Shown here: piece after piece, positions 45,555 through 57,129 of the stretch
Position numbering within the stretch: the first letter of the stretch is position 1
How the letters are laid out: the number at the start of each line of letters is the position of its first letter
NCBI RefSeq assembly: GCF_030445035.2
Contig: NC_080680.1
Location: 100,445,157 to 100,509,156 of the forward strand
DNA length: 64,000 bases
Source of the DNA: Dasypus novemcinctus
Lineage: Eukaryota; Chordata; Mammalia; Cingulata; Dasypodidae
Direction: 5' to 3'
The notes under the pieces: generated by a model
What the model saw: the letters and a program-made list of their open reading frames with translations, nothing else
The model's database searches: none
What the model was told of the DNA's origin: nothing
Program-made: the position numbers and the translations under genes

Positions 45555-46330
45555 ATTCCTTAATTCATTTAACAAATATTTATTGGTCTCTTACTCTGTA
45601 CCAAGCATTGCTCTAGACTACTGCTGTCAAATAGAATATTCTTTGATAATAGTAATATTCTCTGTGCTGTCCAATATGGTAGCCACTAACCACATGTGGC
45701 TATTGAGCACTTGAAATGTGGCTAGTGTGATTAAGGAACTCAGGTTTTATTTTTATTTAATTTTTAATAATTTTTATTTTAACTTGGTTATGTGAGGCTC
45801 ATGGCTACTCTGTTGGATACTGCAGGTACCAACATTAGAAGAGTAGTATGAATATGGTCCTGTTTTCATGGAGTTCATACTCTAGAGGGGAGAGATTGAT
45901 AGCAAATGAGTAAAGAAATAGATGAGCACACCAATTTCATACAGTGGTAAATAATTGGGTATAATATCCTAGGGAGGAAGGTGGATAGTTCTCTGAGGAG
46001 GAGATATTGGAATTCAGATTTAAATAAGAAGGAACCAGCCATGTAATTATGTGGGGGAAGAACATTCTAGGCACAGAGAAGAGCAAAGATGAAGTCCTGA
46101 AACACGGACAGCCTTAGCAAGGGTAAGGGACAGGCAAAAGGCCAGGGTGACTGAGGCTTTGAGAGAGAAGTAGAGTGGCATGAGAAGAAGTCAGAAAGAT
46201 AGGCAGGGGCCAGATCATACCAGGCTTTGAACATGGTGAGGAGCTGGAGAACCCTGACCTCTCCTGAACATTTCCCTGGTTGAGGAGCAGGTGAGGACTG
46301 AGAGAAGTTTGGGAATTGACAGGCATTTAT
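45555..46330 (+). mobile_element. L2 LINE 3' end, interrupted by an hAT relic
   Basis: Sense L2: AACAAATATTTATTGGTCTC, TACCAAGCATTGCTCTAGAC, then after the hAT relic TCATGGAGTTCATACTCTAG, GAACATTCTAGGCACAGAGA, GATCATACCAGGC. The reading order is that of L2 3' ends, which gives the + orientation. Confidence 0.7.
45617..45832. mobile_element. hAT-Charlie non-autonomous relic
   Basis: Contains GTGCTGTCCAATATGGTAGC, AACCACATGTGGCTATTGAG and GGCTCATGGCTACTCTGTTG, the GCCACATGTGGCTA-type hAT family. It sits inside L2 sequence, so it is younger than that L2 copy. Confidence 0.7.
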
Positions 46331-48839
46331 CAAGAGATCTTGACAAGTTTTTACCATGTCCACTCTTAATCAGTCATCCAGTGGTTTCCTTTGATTCTTA
46401 ATTTCTAGCCCTTTTCTGTATGCTTCACCCTGGAAATACTCAAATCTAAAGGGAGGGGGAGAAACAGGACAAGGGAACATGGATAGGAAAAGAGAAAGAA
46501 AATGAATACCTTAGAAGGTGATTGAAATGAAGTCTAGTGAAAAAGGAGGGGAGCCGGAGTCAGTTTGGATCAGTTATTTTGTGTCTTGTTTGTGAAAGAC
46601 TTTGAGTGAAGTGATTTGGTGATGAGTCCTGCTAGGGGCTGGCAGCCTAGAGAGGACATATGCAGATCCATGAAGTACCATTCACGGAAGGTGATGACTG
46701 TCATTTCAGTTCAGTGAAAAATTTGAGGAAAGGAAAGATTACAGGATGATACAGTGGGTCATGATGGTGGAGGGGCTGGGGATGATGTGGAGGCTCATGA
46801 AGTGGAGGGGGACGGTGACTAGATGCTTTCGGAGGACAGATACTATATCTTCTTAATGGCCATCTCCACAGATTCCAAATTTGATATGGTAAGAGCAAAG
46901 GGACTCAGGACACCTGATTCTAATTCTTTCCTTACCTTTGAGTATCCGGAAGGGGGACCAAATGGCCCCTTACCTTTCTGAAGGGCATTGTCTGGTTCTG
47001 AGGAAATGTTATGTTACCAAGTTCTTGTAAAAGCAGAGAGAGACATGGCCATGCTTCATTATAAGGTCAAGATGTCTTCTCAAAGTGAGCACATCTAAAA
47101 GAAGTCATACCTCAGGGCACAGACTGTGACTCAAGACAGGGGGCTGAGTGGAATAGAATGGTGAGCTGGTCCCAGTATATGTAATTCATAATATCAGCAT
47201 GATTAAGTGTTAACATGAAACCCACTGTCCTCAAACACAGAAGCCTAAAAAGGCTGCCTAGAAATCTATAGATGGGCCTTGCTACTGAGGGGGCAAAGAA
47301 GACAATTAAGAAGATAATGAGGCTGAAGAAAAGTGAAATTAATTTTTTTCATCTGAGGGCAAAAGGGATCTTTGTCTCCCAAGGGAACTATTTTTTTTTT
47401 TTAAGAGAGATTGCAGGTGGCCTTAAGGAGAATAGACTGAATAAGACAGGGTGTGAGAAAGTTTTTAAAACTGGAAAATTACCAGACCTGCATGCTATCC
47501 ATTGGATGAGACACAGAGAAATGGAAAACAAAGAGGCAGAGAGCCTGGTGAGGACACTAAATATATCTTTCTGAATAAATCCTGTTCTTAGCTTGTTGGG
47601 GGTTTTCTCACAGGGTACAGAGCTGTATACAAGGATGTCAGGGCCATCCTGGGAACAGCTAAGAGACTGTGTCCCCCAAGGATGGGGCAATGGATTCCAT
47701 AGGCAATGAACAAAAGCAAGATGCAATCATTTTTGTGTAAATGGCAAAGTTTGGAGCAGCAGGGCTCCAAGTAAATGCCCGTCTGAATAGCTAGAACTCT
47801 GTGTCAGGGTTGGCCCAATACTGGCCTGGAGGAATTTCTGAGATATAATTTATCTACCTCTACAAAAGCCCTGAAAATAAGCCAGGGGCAACCTGTAGGA
47901 GAAATAATGGATCCAGGGGACAATGTGAGACAGTGGTATTACAGACTGCAAGCTGGTTCAGATGGAAGATGGGCAGTCACCCAAGATGTGATTGCTTTTT
48001 AGAGGACCCACACTTACAAAAGCTGTGGTCAGTCCTTAAGTCTCCATTCTAAGGATCTGAAACAGTAGATGAAACTCCTGGCAGGTTGTGGAATTCCTGA
48101 AGTCTCCAGCATTCTGAGAACTGTAACAGAGATATCTGCCTTATGTAAGTTTGTGTCAGTTTACACGGTAATGGGTAAGCTAAATTCCTCATGGGATTTG
48201 ATGGGGTCTGAGTTTATAGACGCTTCACTGGGGAAGGACTTACAAGGAGCATTGGTTGCTACTATAAAACATGTGCACAAAGCACAGGGGTCATTAAAAA
48301 GGAAAATCAGTGCTTTGGTATTTTTAAGAGTATAGGGGAAACAGAAAAATAGATTACCCTGCAGGGGTTGGTTTTGCTACTGGGACAAATTTTGGAGATA
48401 AGACTTTTAGATGAAATGGTCCTCATCAAAAACCATTGCCAGAGATGGCTGAAGCAAGAGAGGGCAGAGAGGGGCCATAAAGAATTTTATTCTGGATGCT
48501 TATCAACAAGACAGCATCATTCAATGTTGGTGAACTTCTTACAAGTTAGTTATTCCTGAAAATATTAACAGGCCAGCCACAGTTCTGTCTGTCCTCTCCT
48601 CTTATTCCTGACAGGAGGAGTTCCACATTTAGGCAGAGTATAGGATGGAATTTGAGTGTATTCTGGAAATATCTTCACTCCTAACCTTTAGAGATGGTCG
48701 AAATGTCAAAAAAACATTAAAAAAATTTCTCAGCATTGAAAGTGTAACAGGCCAAGCAGTTACATAGTTGGTCTGCTATAATCGATGCTAGTCATAGATT
48801 ATCTTGTTGAATAATCTAAACAAACTCCTGAATAAATAA
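46331..48839. other. Unassigned intronic block
   Basis: 46500-46900 recalls the inner part of L2. The 1.7 kb from 46930 to 48660 belongs to no repeat family that I recognise and has no exon-like frame. The frames at 47272-47574 (+) and 47388-47726 (-) overlap each other in antisense and share no motif with known proteins. Confidence 0.4.
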
Positions 48840-48930
48840 TATTATTCCCATTTGAAATGAGGAAACTGAGGCTCACAGCAGTGATGCCTCTTATCCAAGG
48901 ATAAACTGAGTTATTGAGGGTTGAAGATAT
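48840..48930 (-). mobile_element. MIR SINE relic, short
   Basis: Antisense MIR core: CCATTTGAAATGAGGAAACT followed by GAGGCTCACAGCAG. Confidence 0.65.
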
Positions 48931-48959
48931 GAATCTCGTCTGTCTGACTTGAAAGTGTA

Positions 48960-49190
48960 AAGTTTAAAAGCTTGGGCACTGGAATTTGAATGCCAGCTCT
49001 GCCACTTACTGGTTATTTGACCTTGGCCAGATTACCTAATATTTCTTTGCCAGTTTCCTCTTCCGTAAAATGAAAAGATAGTAACATTAACTCTTCATAG
49101 AGTCATTATGGGTAAGGAATGCATGTGATAGGGTGCCTTGAACAATGCCTGGGAGATCATCAGCATTGTATACGTGTTAACCTATTGTTA
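48960..49190 (+). mobile_element. MIR SINE relic, near full length
   Basis: Sense MIR: GAATGCCAGCTCTGCCACTT, ACTGGTTATTTGACCTTGGC, CCGTAAAATGAAAAGATAG, GAACAATGCCTGGGAGATCA. Confidence 0.8.
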
Positions 49191-49739
49191 CCTTTCACTA
49201 TGACTGCAGGATATTGCATTAAGTTAAGCATTGCATGTGGTACCCCCAGGCATGTTCTCAAACTGGAAATATCCTGTAGCAAAGAGGCTATTGCCAGGTT
49301 CCTGGCACTAACTTGCAAATGGGGCTGCTCAATGTTGTTACTTCCCCTCCCCCCAGTAGAGCAACCTTATAGCAAGGGTTAGGGTAATGGAGCAGCTGAG
49401 AAAGTAGGTCAAGGCACTGAAGATGTAGAATGTCCAAGGCAGATATTTTATTCTCGATATTACCCTGAGCCAAAACCTAAATATGGCAACAGGATCATCT
49501 GCTATCAGAGCTGAACGTCATCTTCAACATCAACCAGTTCCACTTTCATTTTTTTAAAACATATAAAATCTTTCCTGTGTAAAATCAAAAAGGATCTGAA
49601 CCTTACTAGAACCTTAGCTCCTTGCAGCCAAGCTCACTGTATCCCTTGATTTGGGTTTTTAATTAATGAGCCCTGGTGTTCATCAGGGGCCGATGGGTGC
49701 ATGGCTGATTGACAGCTTGCTGGATGTCCTTGTGTGAGC
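49191..49739. other. Non-coding, no identified element
   Basis: Unique-looking sequence without motif or frame of note. Confidence 0.4.
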
Positions 49740-50840
49740 CAATTTCATCATCTGCTCTTTATTTTTTAATTCATTAATTTATTTTATTAATGTAAAGCCA
49801 ATTCTGCATCTGTAAAGCTATGTCCAATAGAGTTAAGTCAAACACAATTATTCATTTATTTTGCAAAGCACACATCCCCTTTCCTCCTCCCAGCATCTCC
49901 CCTTCCCCTGGTAACCTCTAATCTGCTTTCTTTCTCTGCAAGTTTGCTATTTCTCATCATCTTTTATAAGTGATGTCATGCAATTGTTGTCCTTATGTCT
50001 TGCTTCTTTCACTGAGCATAAAGTTTTCAAAGTTCTTCCTTTTTACGGTATGTCTCACAATTTCACTTTTTTCTTATGGCCAAATAATATTCCATTGAGT
50101 GGATATACCATATTTTGTTCATCCATTTTCGTTTGTTGAGACACAGTCAGCTTTTTTCTGGATTTTGTCTGTTGTGCATAATGCTGTTATAAACACTGGT
50201 TTACTAGCATCTGTTTGGAACCCTGTTTTCACTCTCTATGGCTATATACCTTGAAGTGGGATTGCTGGGTCAGATAGTCATTCGATATTTAACTCTTCGA
50301 GGAACCACTGTATTGCTTTCCACAGTCCCTGCACTATATTTACATTCCCTCTGACAATGCACTAGAGTTCCAATACTCCACATCCTTTCCAACACTTGTT
50401 TTCCATTTTTAAAATAATAACCATCCTTGAGGGTGTGAAATAGTATCTCATTGTGGTTTTAATTTACATTTCTCTAATGACTAATGAATTTGAGCATCTT
50501 TTCATGTATTTATTGACTGTATACTGCATATAGTCTTTTTTTTTTTAGATTTCTTTATTTTCCCCCTCCTCCCCTCCCCTTCTCCCCTGTATATATTCTT
50601 TGGATGATTTTCTACTCAAGTCGTTTGTCCATTTTTTAATTGAATTGTGTGTCTTTTTGTTATTAGGTTGTAAAAGTTCTTTATATATTCTGAAGGTTAA
50701 ACCCTTATGTGATAAATAAATGGTTTGAAACCTTTCTACTATTTAAAGCATCTTTTTGCTGTACTGATAATTTCCTTTGATGCACAAAAGTTTTTAACTT
50801 TTAAAAATCAAATTCATCTATTTTTTCTTCACTATTTATT
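49740..50840 (-). mobile_element. L1M 3' end, antisense
   Basis: Antisense L1 3' region: TAACCTCTAATCTGCTTTC, TTCACTGAGCATAAAGTTTT, CAAATAATATTCCATTGAG, GGGATTGCTGGGTCAGATAG, TTTAATTTACATTTCTCTAA and CAAAAGTTTTTAACTTTTAA, as in L1MA/L1MB-type elements. It is truncated at its 5' side near 50840 and carries a small SINE tail at 50537-50588. Confidence 0.85.
50537..50588 (-). mobile_element. Truncated DAS SINE tail
   Basis: T run followed by TAGATTTCTTTATTTTCCCC and CTCCTCCCC, the antisense 3' end seen in the long DAS copies at 5441 and 20700. Only about 50 bases are present, embedded in L1M sequence that continues on both sides. Confidence 0.6.
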
Positions 50841-50869
50841 TTATGAAGTACTTGCTTGCCTTAACATGT

Positions 50870-51015
50870 TTTATCTCATTTAACCTTTACGATAACATTC
50901 TGAAATTGGACTTTTCTACCCATTTTGCCGATGAGTACATTGTGACTCAGAGGTGAAAGGATTAGCTCTGAGATATACAACTAATAGCACCAGGTCTCAA
51001 ACTCATGTCATTGGA
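50870..51015 (-). mobile_element. MIR SINE relic
   Basis: Antisense MIR: TTTTATCTCATTTAACCTTT, CCCATTTTGCCGATGAG, TGTGACTCAGAGGTGAAAGG, CACCAGGTCTCAAACTC. Confidence 0.65.
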
Positions 51016-52079
51016 CACAAACTGTAATGTTCTTTCATCAGAGTGCCTTCCCTCCAACCCCGCCTCTCAGACATTGTTCATTCTTTTGTAGCTCAGTTGC
51101 CCCCCAAACAACAAGGCTGGTTGCTGCTTAGTTTCTCTTGTCTTGGGCCAGAAGCCTGATGAGTTGTTGCAAGTCTTCAACCTCTCTGTAACCCTCATGG
51201 ATGGGAACAGTGTTGTACATACCTAAATGAGAAAGGCATCCACTTTACAAGTTTTAGGAGATGGCATAAGTGGTACCACTGGAGGGAGTCTTCTTAGGTC
51301 TCCATAACGAAGTGCATTTTGATTTCTCTCCTTTATTTGTCAGCATCATGCATATGTTCCACTCTTTCAGTGGTTTCTGGCTGTCAACTTCATAGCTGCT
51401 TGAAGTAGTAATTTATCTTCACAATGTCTCAGCAGGGAACCTTAGTTTAGCATGTTTATTTGCACCTTTAAATTGTAGAAGTTCAAATGCTGCTGGGACC
51501 AGTAGTCATAGAATAAGCTACTTTCTATCTCTAAGGCAGAGCTGAGAGCAAAGATCTTATTTTCCTTAGGGATAGAGTCATCAAAACCACCCCTGATAAT
51601 AGTAACTTCTTAAAAGATTTCCAGGAAATAGCGGAGTGGAGGTGGCATGAATTGTGACAGCCAGATTTTACATGAGAAAAGGATGTATCTATCTATCTCT
51701 CTCTCTTTCTCACTCTTTCTGTTTATTTATACCTTTATCTGTATCGTCTCTGTCTGTCTCTCAATCTCTCCATCCACACACATACACATACACTCACACA
51801 CATGTACATAAACAAAGTAGTACTGAACATGGTTGACAACTGGTAGGAGGGAGGAGGGCAATAGACACAGGGGAAAATGAAAATGGAACATGAATCCAGA
51901 TATGGTCATTAGAATGTGATCTGAGTGGTGGGACTTCTAGTTAAAAATGGAATGGAGAACACATGCAGCTAATAAACCCATAAAAATTCCAGTTTTACTA
52001 TGAATCAAATAAATGAAAATAGTGATGTGTTACCATATAGCACCATAAAAATGGCTTATTCACTCATTAATTAATTTAT
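51016..52079. other. Non-coding with a TC/CA microsatellite
   Basis: TC-rich repeat at 51688-51722 followed by ACAC/CATA units at 51776-51810. The rest is unassigned. Confidence 0.5.
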
Positions 52080-52195
52080 TTTTAAATGCCTGCATCCAGT
52101 CTTGACAAGAATTCAGGGTAAGGGTATTCTCATATAGTGTTGGTGGAAATATATGAGTACAGTCTGTTAATGCAAACTTTCACTCTTCAATTTAG
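52080..52195 (+). mobile_element. L1M fragment
   Basis: Sense L1M 3' region: GGGTATTCTCATATAGTGTT followed by GGTGGAAATATATGAGTACA. A second sense fragment of the same region lies at 52765-52990. Confidence 0.55.
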
Positions 52196-52695
52196 AAATT
52201 CAGCAAGCAAACACTGTTTCTCGAGCACCTATTCTGTGTCCAGCACTATTCTAAGAGTTGTGAAGACAGCAGTGAACAAAATCCACTAAGCCCTGGCCAT
52301 TTTGCAGCTGACATTGAAATTGAGGGAGCAGATAATATACAAATAATCAAGTAAACTTGTATTGTGTCAGATGGTGATAGGTATAATTAATAAAGAAAAG
52401 AAACACATGGGTAGGGAGGTAGGCATGTGGGGCAGACGGCATGGTGGGAAGGGCTTGTTAATTTGTATAGATGGGCAAGGGAGCCCTCATAGAGATGCTG
52501 GCATTTGAGCAGAGATCTGTAAGAAGTCAGGGAGAGAGCCATGTGGATATCTGGAGAAACGCAGTTCTCAGTGGAGGCAGCAAGAGTCAAGGCCTTGAGG
52601 TGGGGCTGTGTTTGGTGGATCCAAGGAACAATAAGAACAGTGTGGCTGAAGTGGACTGAGCAGGAATAAGTGGGGGAGAAGGAGAAGTGCATTGG
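52196..52695 (+). mobile_element. L2 LINE 3' end
   Basis: Sense L2: CGAGCACCTATTCTGTGTCC, AGACAGCAGTGAACAAAATC, TGTCAGATGGTGATAGGTAT, GAGAGCCATGTGGATATCTG and ACAGTGTGGCTGAAGTGGAC, in consensus order. Confidence 0.75.
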
Positions 52696-52764
52696 AGAGA
52701 CAGCTGGAGCTAGAGCTCCTTCTCTGTCATCGCTGTCTCTATCATCTACAGTTTTAGAAAGAAG

Positions 52765-52990
52765 GTGCAAATTGTTCCACTTAGTAATTCCACTTTGTAG
52801 ACATTCCCCATGATGAGATGTAAATTAATTAGATGTATACAAGTTTGTGAAGAAGGACATTCATTAGAGTGTTTAGAAAAGAAGAGAAACAACATGCATG
52901 TCACTGATCTAGAAATGGAACAGTTAAATAAATTGGGTTGCAGTGTATACGGGAATGCTCTACAGCCACTAAGAATGATGTTAGAGGAGC
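52765..52990 (+). mobile_element. L1M 3' fragment
   Basis: Sense L1M: TTCCACTTAGTAATTCCACT, GAAGGACATTCATTAGAG, GAAATGGAACAGTTAAATAA and CTACAGCCACTAAGAATGAT match the L1 3' end that usually reads GCAGCCATTAAAAATGATG. Confidence 0.7.
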
Positions 52991-53639
52991 ACATTTTATA
53001 TGTTAGAATGTAGAGCTCTGATAGGTTTGCTGTGAGTTTTAAATGATATCACATATATAAAGCACCTAGGAATATGCATTCATTATGATATTTTTCAACA
53101 TGGACTTTTTTGGTGAACTACTAGTTAAATAAAATATTTAAGATACTAAATATTGTGCATATCATGGCCATTTTATAAGATGCACTCTTGTATTTAAGAG
53201 TAATTACTTTTGGGTGATGGGGTTAGAAGTTAATTTCATTCTCACTTATTTAGATTTCCTAATATTTGTTGAATGAATGTGTATTATTTGGGTAATCAGT
53301 ATTTTATATGGTAGGATATGGGAGATTGGTGAGCTATTCTTGATAAGAAAAGGATCCAAAGAAGAGGAGGATGTTTTAATGCAGAGATTTCTAAATTTTG
53401 ACATCACTGGCCCTAGATCAACTTTAAATTGACTCAGATCTTTTCTTTTTTAACTTGACCTTGCAATAATACCCATAAAAACTGAAGATTTTATATGTGC
53501 CTTTTACTTTCTAATATACATTATAATAGCTGTAACATCCTTAAATGAAAACCTGTACCACCTTTAAATCACCCAGAATTATTTCATGTACCAGTAGTAC
53601 TTTGGAAAGCACAGATTTAGTGACTACTACTTTGGGGAA
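52991..53639. other. AT-rich non-coding, no identified element
   Basis: A MIR 3'-end-like scrap lies at 53030-53080 (ATATAAAGCACCTAGGAAT). Nothing else is recognised. Confidence 0.4.
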
Positions 53640-53760
53640 AGAAGACTTTAGCTCTGACTCTATCTTCATTTTAAATTTTGGATAAATCACATCCCATCTC
53701 TCGACCTTAGTTTTCTCTTTGTAGAATGAAGGCTTGACATTCAAAAGAGATTCTGAGAAA
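53640..53760 (+). mobile_element. MIR SINE relic
   Basis: Sense MIR: TAGCTCTGACTCTATCTTCA, GATAAATCACATCCCATCTC, GACCTTAGTTTTCTCTTTGT and AGAATGAAGG. Confidence 0.6.
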
Positions 53761-54099
53761 CTATCTGAGACCTACCATGGGATAAGGAGGAGTTAAGCAA
53801 GTGGGACTGGATCTGACTCCATCCCTAGCTGGTCCCTGCGTCAGAGCAAGCAGCTCTGCTTTACCTGTTTTGCTTTAGTACACTTTTTGTATAATATTTG
53901 TATAATATTATGTAATGTTTGTATAATATTTGGTATTTGAATAAAGGGTATTCTATTTGAATAAAGGGTTCCAAGGCTTTAAAAATTGGCTTGAAAATCA
54001 TTGGTTTAAACTTTAAATGGTCTTAAAATGGACTTACAAATGACAGATTCTGTCCCAGATTAAGCAGCTAATATCAGCAAATAGTCATTGTGCTGAGCT
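53761..54099. other. Non-coding with TTTGTATAATA repeats
   Basis: TTTGTATAATATT recurs three times within 53886-53930, and ATTTGAATAAAGGGT twice at 53936-53970, a small local tandem array. Otherwise unassigned. Confidence 0.6.
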
Positions 54100-54240
54100 C
54101 TTTGGAAGACCATCTTGTTGAACTTCTCCCTTTTTTATAGAGAAAGAAGCAAAGGCTAACACAAGGGAAGTGCCTTGGAAAAGGCCACAATATGAGCTAA
54201 CAGGGATGCTAAACCTAGAACTGCAGACTCTTGACTCTCA
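54100..54240 (-). mobile_element. MIR SINE relic
   Basis: Antisense MIR: TAGAGAAAGAAGCAAAGGCT, GGAAAAGGCCACAATATGAG, AACCTAGAACTGCAGACTC. Confidence 0.6.
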
Positions 54241-54299
54241 GGCAATTTTCATGGTGTACTAGTCCTTCAAAAATTCTGAGAAATATGTTGCATGGTCAA

Positions 54300-54570
54300 A
54301 CAAGTTTGGGAAATGCTTTATGATAATTTTTAAGACAAGGATTGACTTGATCAGATCTGGGATTAGGAAAGAGAAGGAGGTAGGTGGCAGGAGGGAAGGC
54401 TGGAGGCATGATCTTCATTTCGCAGGTTGTGTTAATGGTCTATCTGTTAGAAAGAAGATGTCTTTCTAGGCTAAGGCAGTGGCTGGTGAGTTAATGGGCA
54501 ACAGAAGTGTGGTGGTGGTAGTGAAAGGAAGAGGAGGGGTTAAGGATGACTTCCCCCAAGGTTGTGCGAG
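54300..54570 (+). mobile_element. L2-like fragment
   Basis: Sense-oriented pieces of an L2 3' region: GACTTGATCAGATCTGGGAT, GGAAGGCTGGAGGCATGATC and GTTAAGGATGACTTCCCC. The match is moderate. Confidence 0.45.
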
Positions 54571-54939
54571 ATCGAGGTCTGCTCTTTGTAAATAAAGCTT
54601 CCAGAAACAGCAGGGTCTCAATTATCTCACCGTGGGCTGTGGAATTCTAAAAAAAATAGTTCTCAAAACAAAATTACATTTAATTTGCCTTAATTGAAAA
54701 ATAAACACATGCCATCTACAGCACTCTCAAGAGGAGGAGAAAAAGCTAGAAAATGAAATGAACAGTTGGGTGTGGTAGCCCCTCAGTTATTAGAGATCCT
54801 GAAATGGGAATTGGTAGTGATTGAGAAAATGAATTCAGAGTTAAATTCAGGAAAGGAAAGTGTGGGCCTCATCTCTATGCATAGGCTAATAATGTTATTG
54901 TTATTAATATTATTAGAAACAGTATAAGGCAGTTACGGA
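54571..54939. other. Non-coding, no identified element
   Basis: AT-rich, with A runs. No repeat family or exon is recognised. Confidence 0.4.
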
Positions 54940-55160
54940 ATAAAAGAAGCTCTGACCTTTGAGTCAGATGGTTTGCGTTTATCCTTTTACTGTCACTAAA
55001 CTCTGTGATCTTTGGTAAATTGTTTCATTTCTTAGTCTCAAGCTCTCCATCTGTAAAATATGGGATAATAATCCATACATCACTAGATGCCTATGAGGAC
55101 TGCATAACTAATATATATCCATGAATTATGTATAGGTTCTAAAGTACTGAAAAGAGGTGA
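54940..55160 (+). mobile_element. MIR SINE relic
   Basis: Sense MIR: CTTTGAGTCAGATGGTTTGC, GTGATCTTTGGTAAATTGTT, CATCTGTAAAATATGGGATA and CCTATGAGGACTGCATAAC. Confidence 0.7.
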
Positions 55161-55599
55161 TGGAGAAGTGGGAGCAAGAGGAAAATGTGGAGGGAGGTTA
55201 GAAGAAGTGAAGGGAAAGGAGGAGGAAGAAGATACTACAGTGTGTTCAATTCATTCATTCTGTCACAAGACGTTTACTGAAAGCCATCTATGTTTAGGCA
55301 TGGTGCTAGATGCTTAAGAAAAAATGATAAAGAGAAATTATAAGACAAAGTGCTGAGATAAAGTGGCAACCATCAAGCCTTGCCTCTGTGGCACCCAAAT
55401 TCTAGGAATCAATATTCTCAATCTCTAGGCCATAGAATAGAGTCAAGGATGAGGACTGGGCTCAAGGAGGTACTTGCAAAGTTTTGAGGTATGTTTCAGG
55501 AGCTCTTTTGTGTGGGACACTTAACCCTTCTCATGCACATTCTGATTCCCTGTTCAAGTACAGACACACTGACCCTGACTTAGTTTCCTTAATATCACA

Positions 55600-55900
55600 G
55601 GAAATGATCTGAGCTCTTTCATATTTTTGGGATGGTGCCTTAGAATCATAGGCTCTAAGTGTCAGATTCTTATAATATTGGCATCTTAGAATCAAAGTTG
55701 TCAAATTTTAGAATCTATCAAACCTTGGAATCAGAGAATCTTAGATTAATAAAAAAGTTAGAGTCAGAATCTCATAGACTCATAGAACACAATATTCGTG
55801 GAATATAAAAAATCAAATCTCAGCACCACTGAATCTTAAAGATCATAGAACCATGAAATTCGAGTCTCTGAGAAGGGAATGATATTTTAGGATTATCTGA
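55600..55900. repeat. AGAATC-rich degenerate repeat
   Basis: TTAGAATCATAGG, TTAGAATCAAAG, TAGAATCTATC, GGAATCAGAGAATCTTAG, GTCAGAATCTCATAG and ACTGAATCTTAAAGATCATAG follow one another at irregular spacing over about 250 bases. It is either a decayed tandem array or the head of an ancient SINE with AGAATC-type repeats. Confidence 0.5.
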
Positions 55901-56509
55901 TCTATCCTCCTTTCAAATTCAAGGAAAGAAATAATATAGCATTAAAATACAAATATTCTTGAGAATATTTGCACAGAAAAAAAGTTTTTGGCCATGGGGG
56001 AAATGTAATGCTTAAGAGCACATTAGTGACTGATGGTGGATACATATAGAAAAAGGGTCAAGCCCAAATTGCCTGACTGCAAGGGGCACTGATGCTGGAG
56101 ACAGTGGAGTTTCCAAGCACTGGTGTGATCTTGATCTGTGCCCTTACTTATGTTGCCTCTGAAGCATTGCCTTTTTCGCAAGACTTTCCTGTAAAGAATC
56201 TGGCATCCATTTTGTGTGTAGTAGTTTCCTCTACATTCTCACAGAACCTCAGATCCAGTGCCATATTTTGACAGGTATAGGAAGAGCCTGGCTTAAAGAA
56301 GTGTACAGAGTGTGTAGAGTTCTTCGCTTTGTATCACAGGAGCTCTATGTGTGTGTGAGTGCACCGCTTATATAATATTTGAGGTTGGGTGTGTTTACAC
56401 ATGAATGTGCAAGTGTGTGAATATTTTCATGGATTCCTGAGTTCATTCATCTGTAGGTAAACTTGTGTAGAAATGAATGTGCTTATGAATAGATATGTCA
56501 ATCCATATG
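55901..56509. other. Non-coding, no identified element
   Basis: GTGT-rich words at 56345-56420, otherwise unassigned sequence. Confidence 0.4.
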
Positions 56510-56640
56510 TGGCTCTTGGTATATATTTATTGAACATCTACTATGTTTCCAGCAGTGAAGTAAGTACTTTCATGAATGCTAATATATTTGATGTTGTAAT
56601 TATGAAGTAGGTTTAATAATTTCTATTTTGAAGATTAGCC
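56510..56640 (-). mobile_element. MIR SINE 3' half
   Basis: Antisense MIR: TATTTATTGAACATCTACTA, GTAAGTACTTTCATGAATGC, TTATGAAGTAGGTTTAATAA. It is continued by AAGATTAGCCAACTAAGGC. Confidence 0.6.
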
Positions 56641-56744
56641 AACTAAGGCTCTTAGAATTGAAGTGACCATGGCTGGTGATAGAAATGGAGTTTCTTTATT
56701 AAAGCCATTTTTGCTTATATATTTGTCTTTAACTGTACTGGTAT

Positions 56745-56885
56745 ATGCATACAGGGATGTGTGTGTGTTTGTGTATGTGTATTTATATGTATGTGTGTAC
56801 GTAAATGTGTATGTGGTCATGGACATGTTGGTACACATACATGTGTTTGTGTGGATATGTGTATATATATATATGAATATGCATA
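56745..56885. repeat. TG/TATG-rich low-complexity tract
   Basis: Interrupted TG, GTAT and ATGTG units. Both a valine-tyrosine-rich + frame and a threonine-rich minus frame arise from it. Confidence 0.85.
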
Positions 56886-57129
56886 TAGTAAATGTGCATT
56901 CACAAGCTAAAATACTAGTCATTCAGCAAGGCAAATCTCTGTGGTTGATCTGAGAGGCCTTGGGAGCAAGAACTGTGTGAGCAGTAAAGGAAAGGCATCC
57001 AGGAGTCAGAGGATGGACGGCTCACGATAAACACATCTGCGTTGTTGACATTACTGTATGATCTGCAGGTTCTAGGGTAGTAATTCTTAACCAGAAGTTA
57101 TTAACCCTGGAAGCTTTTTCAAAATATGT

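Noticed and set aside
47272-47726. Opposed frames of 100 and 112 codons
   Set aside because: They overlap in antisense, neither has a recognisable motif, and the minus frame ends in a lysine run from a T tract.
56635-56953. Two overlapping 95-96-codon frames on opposite strands
   Set aside because: Both derive from the TG-rich low-complexity tract.
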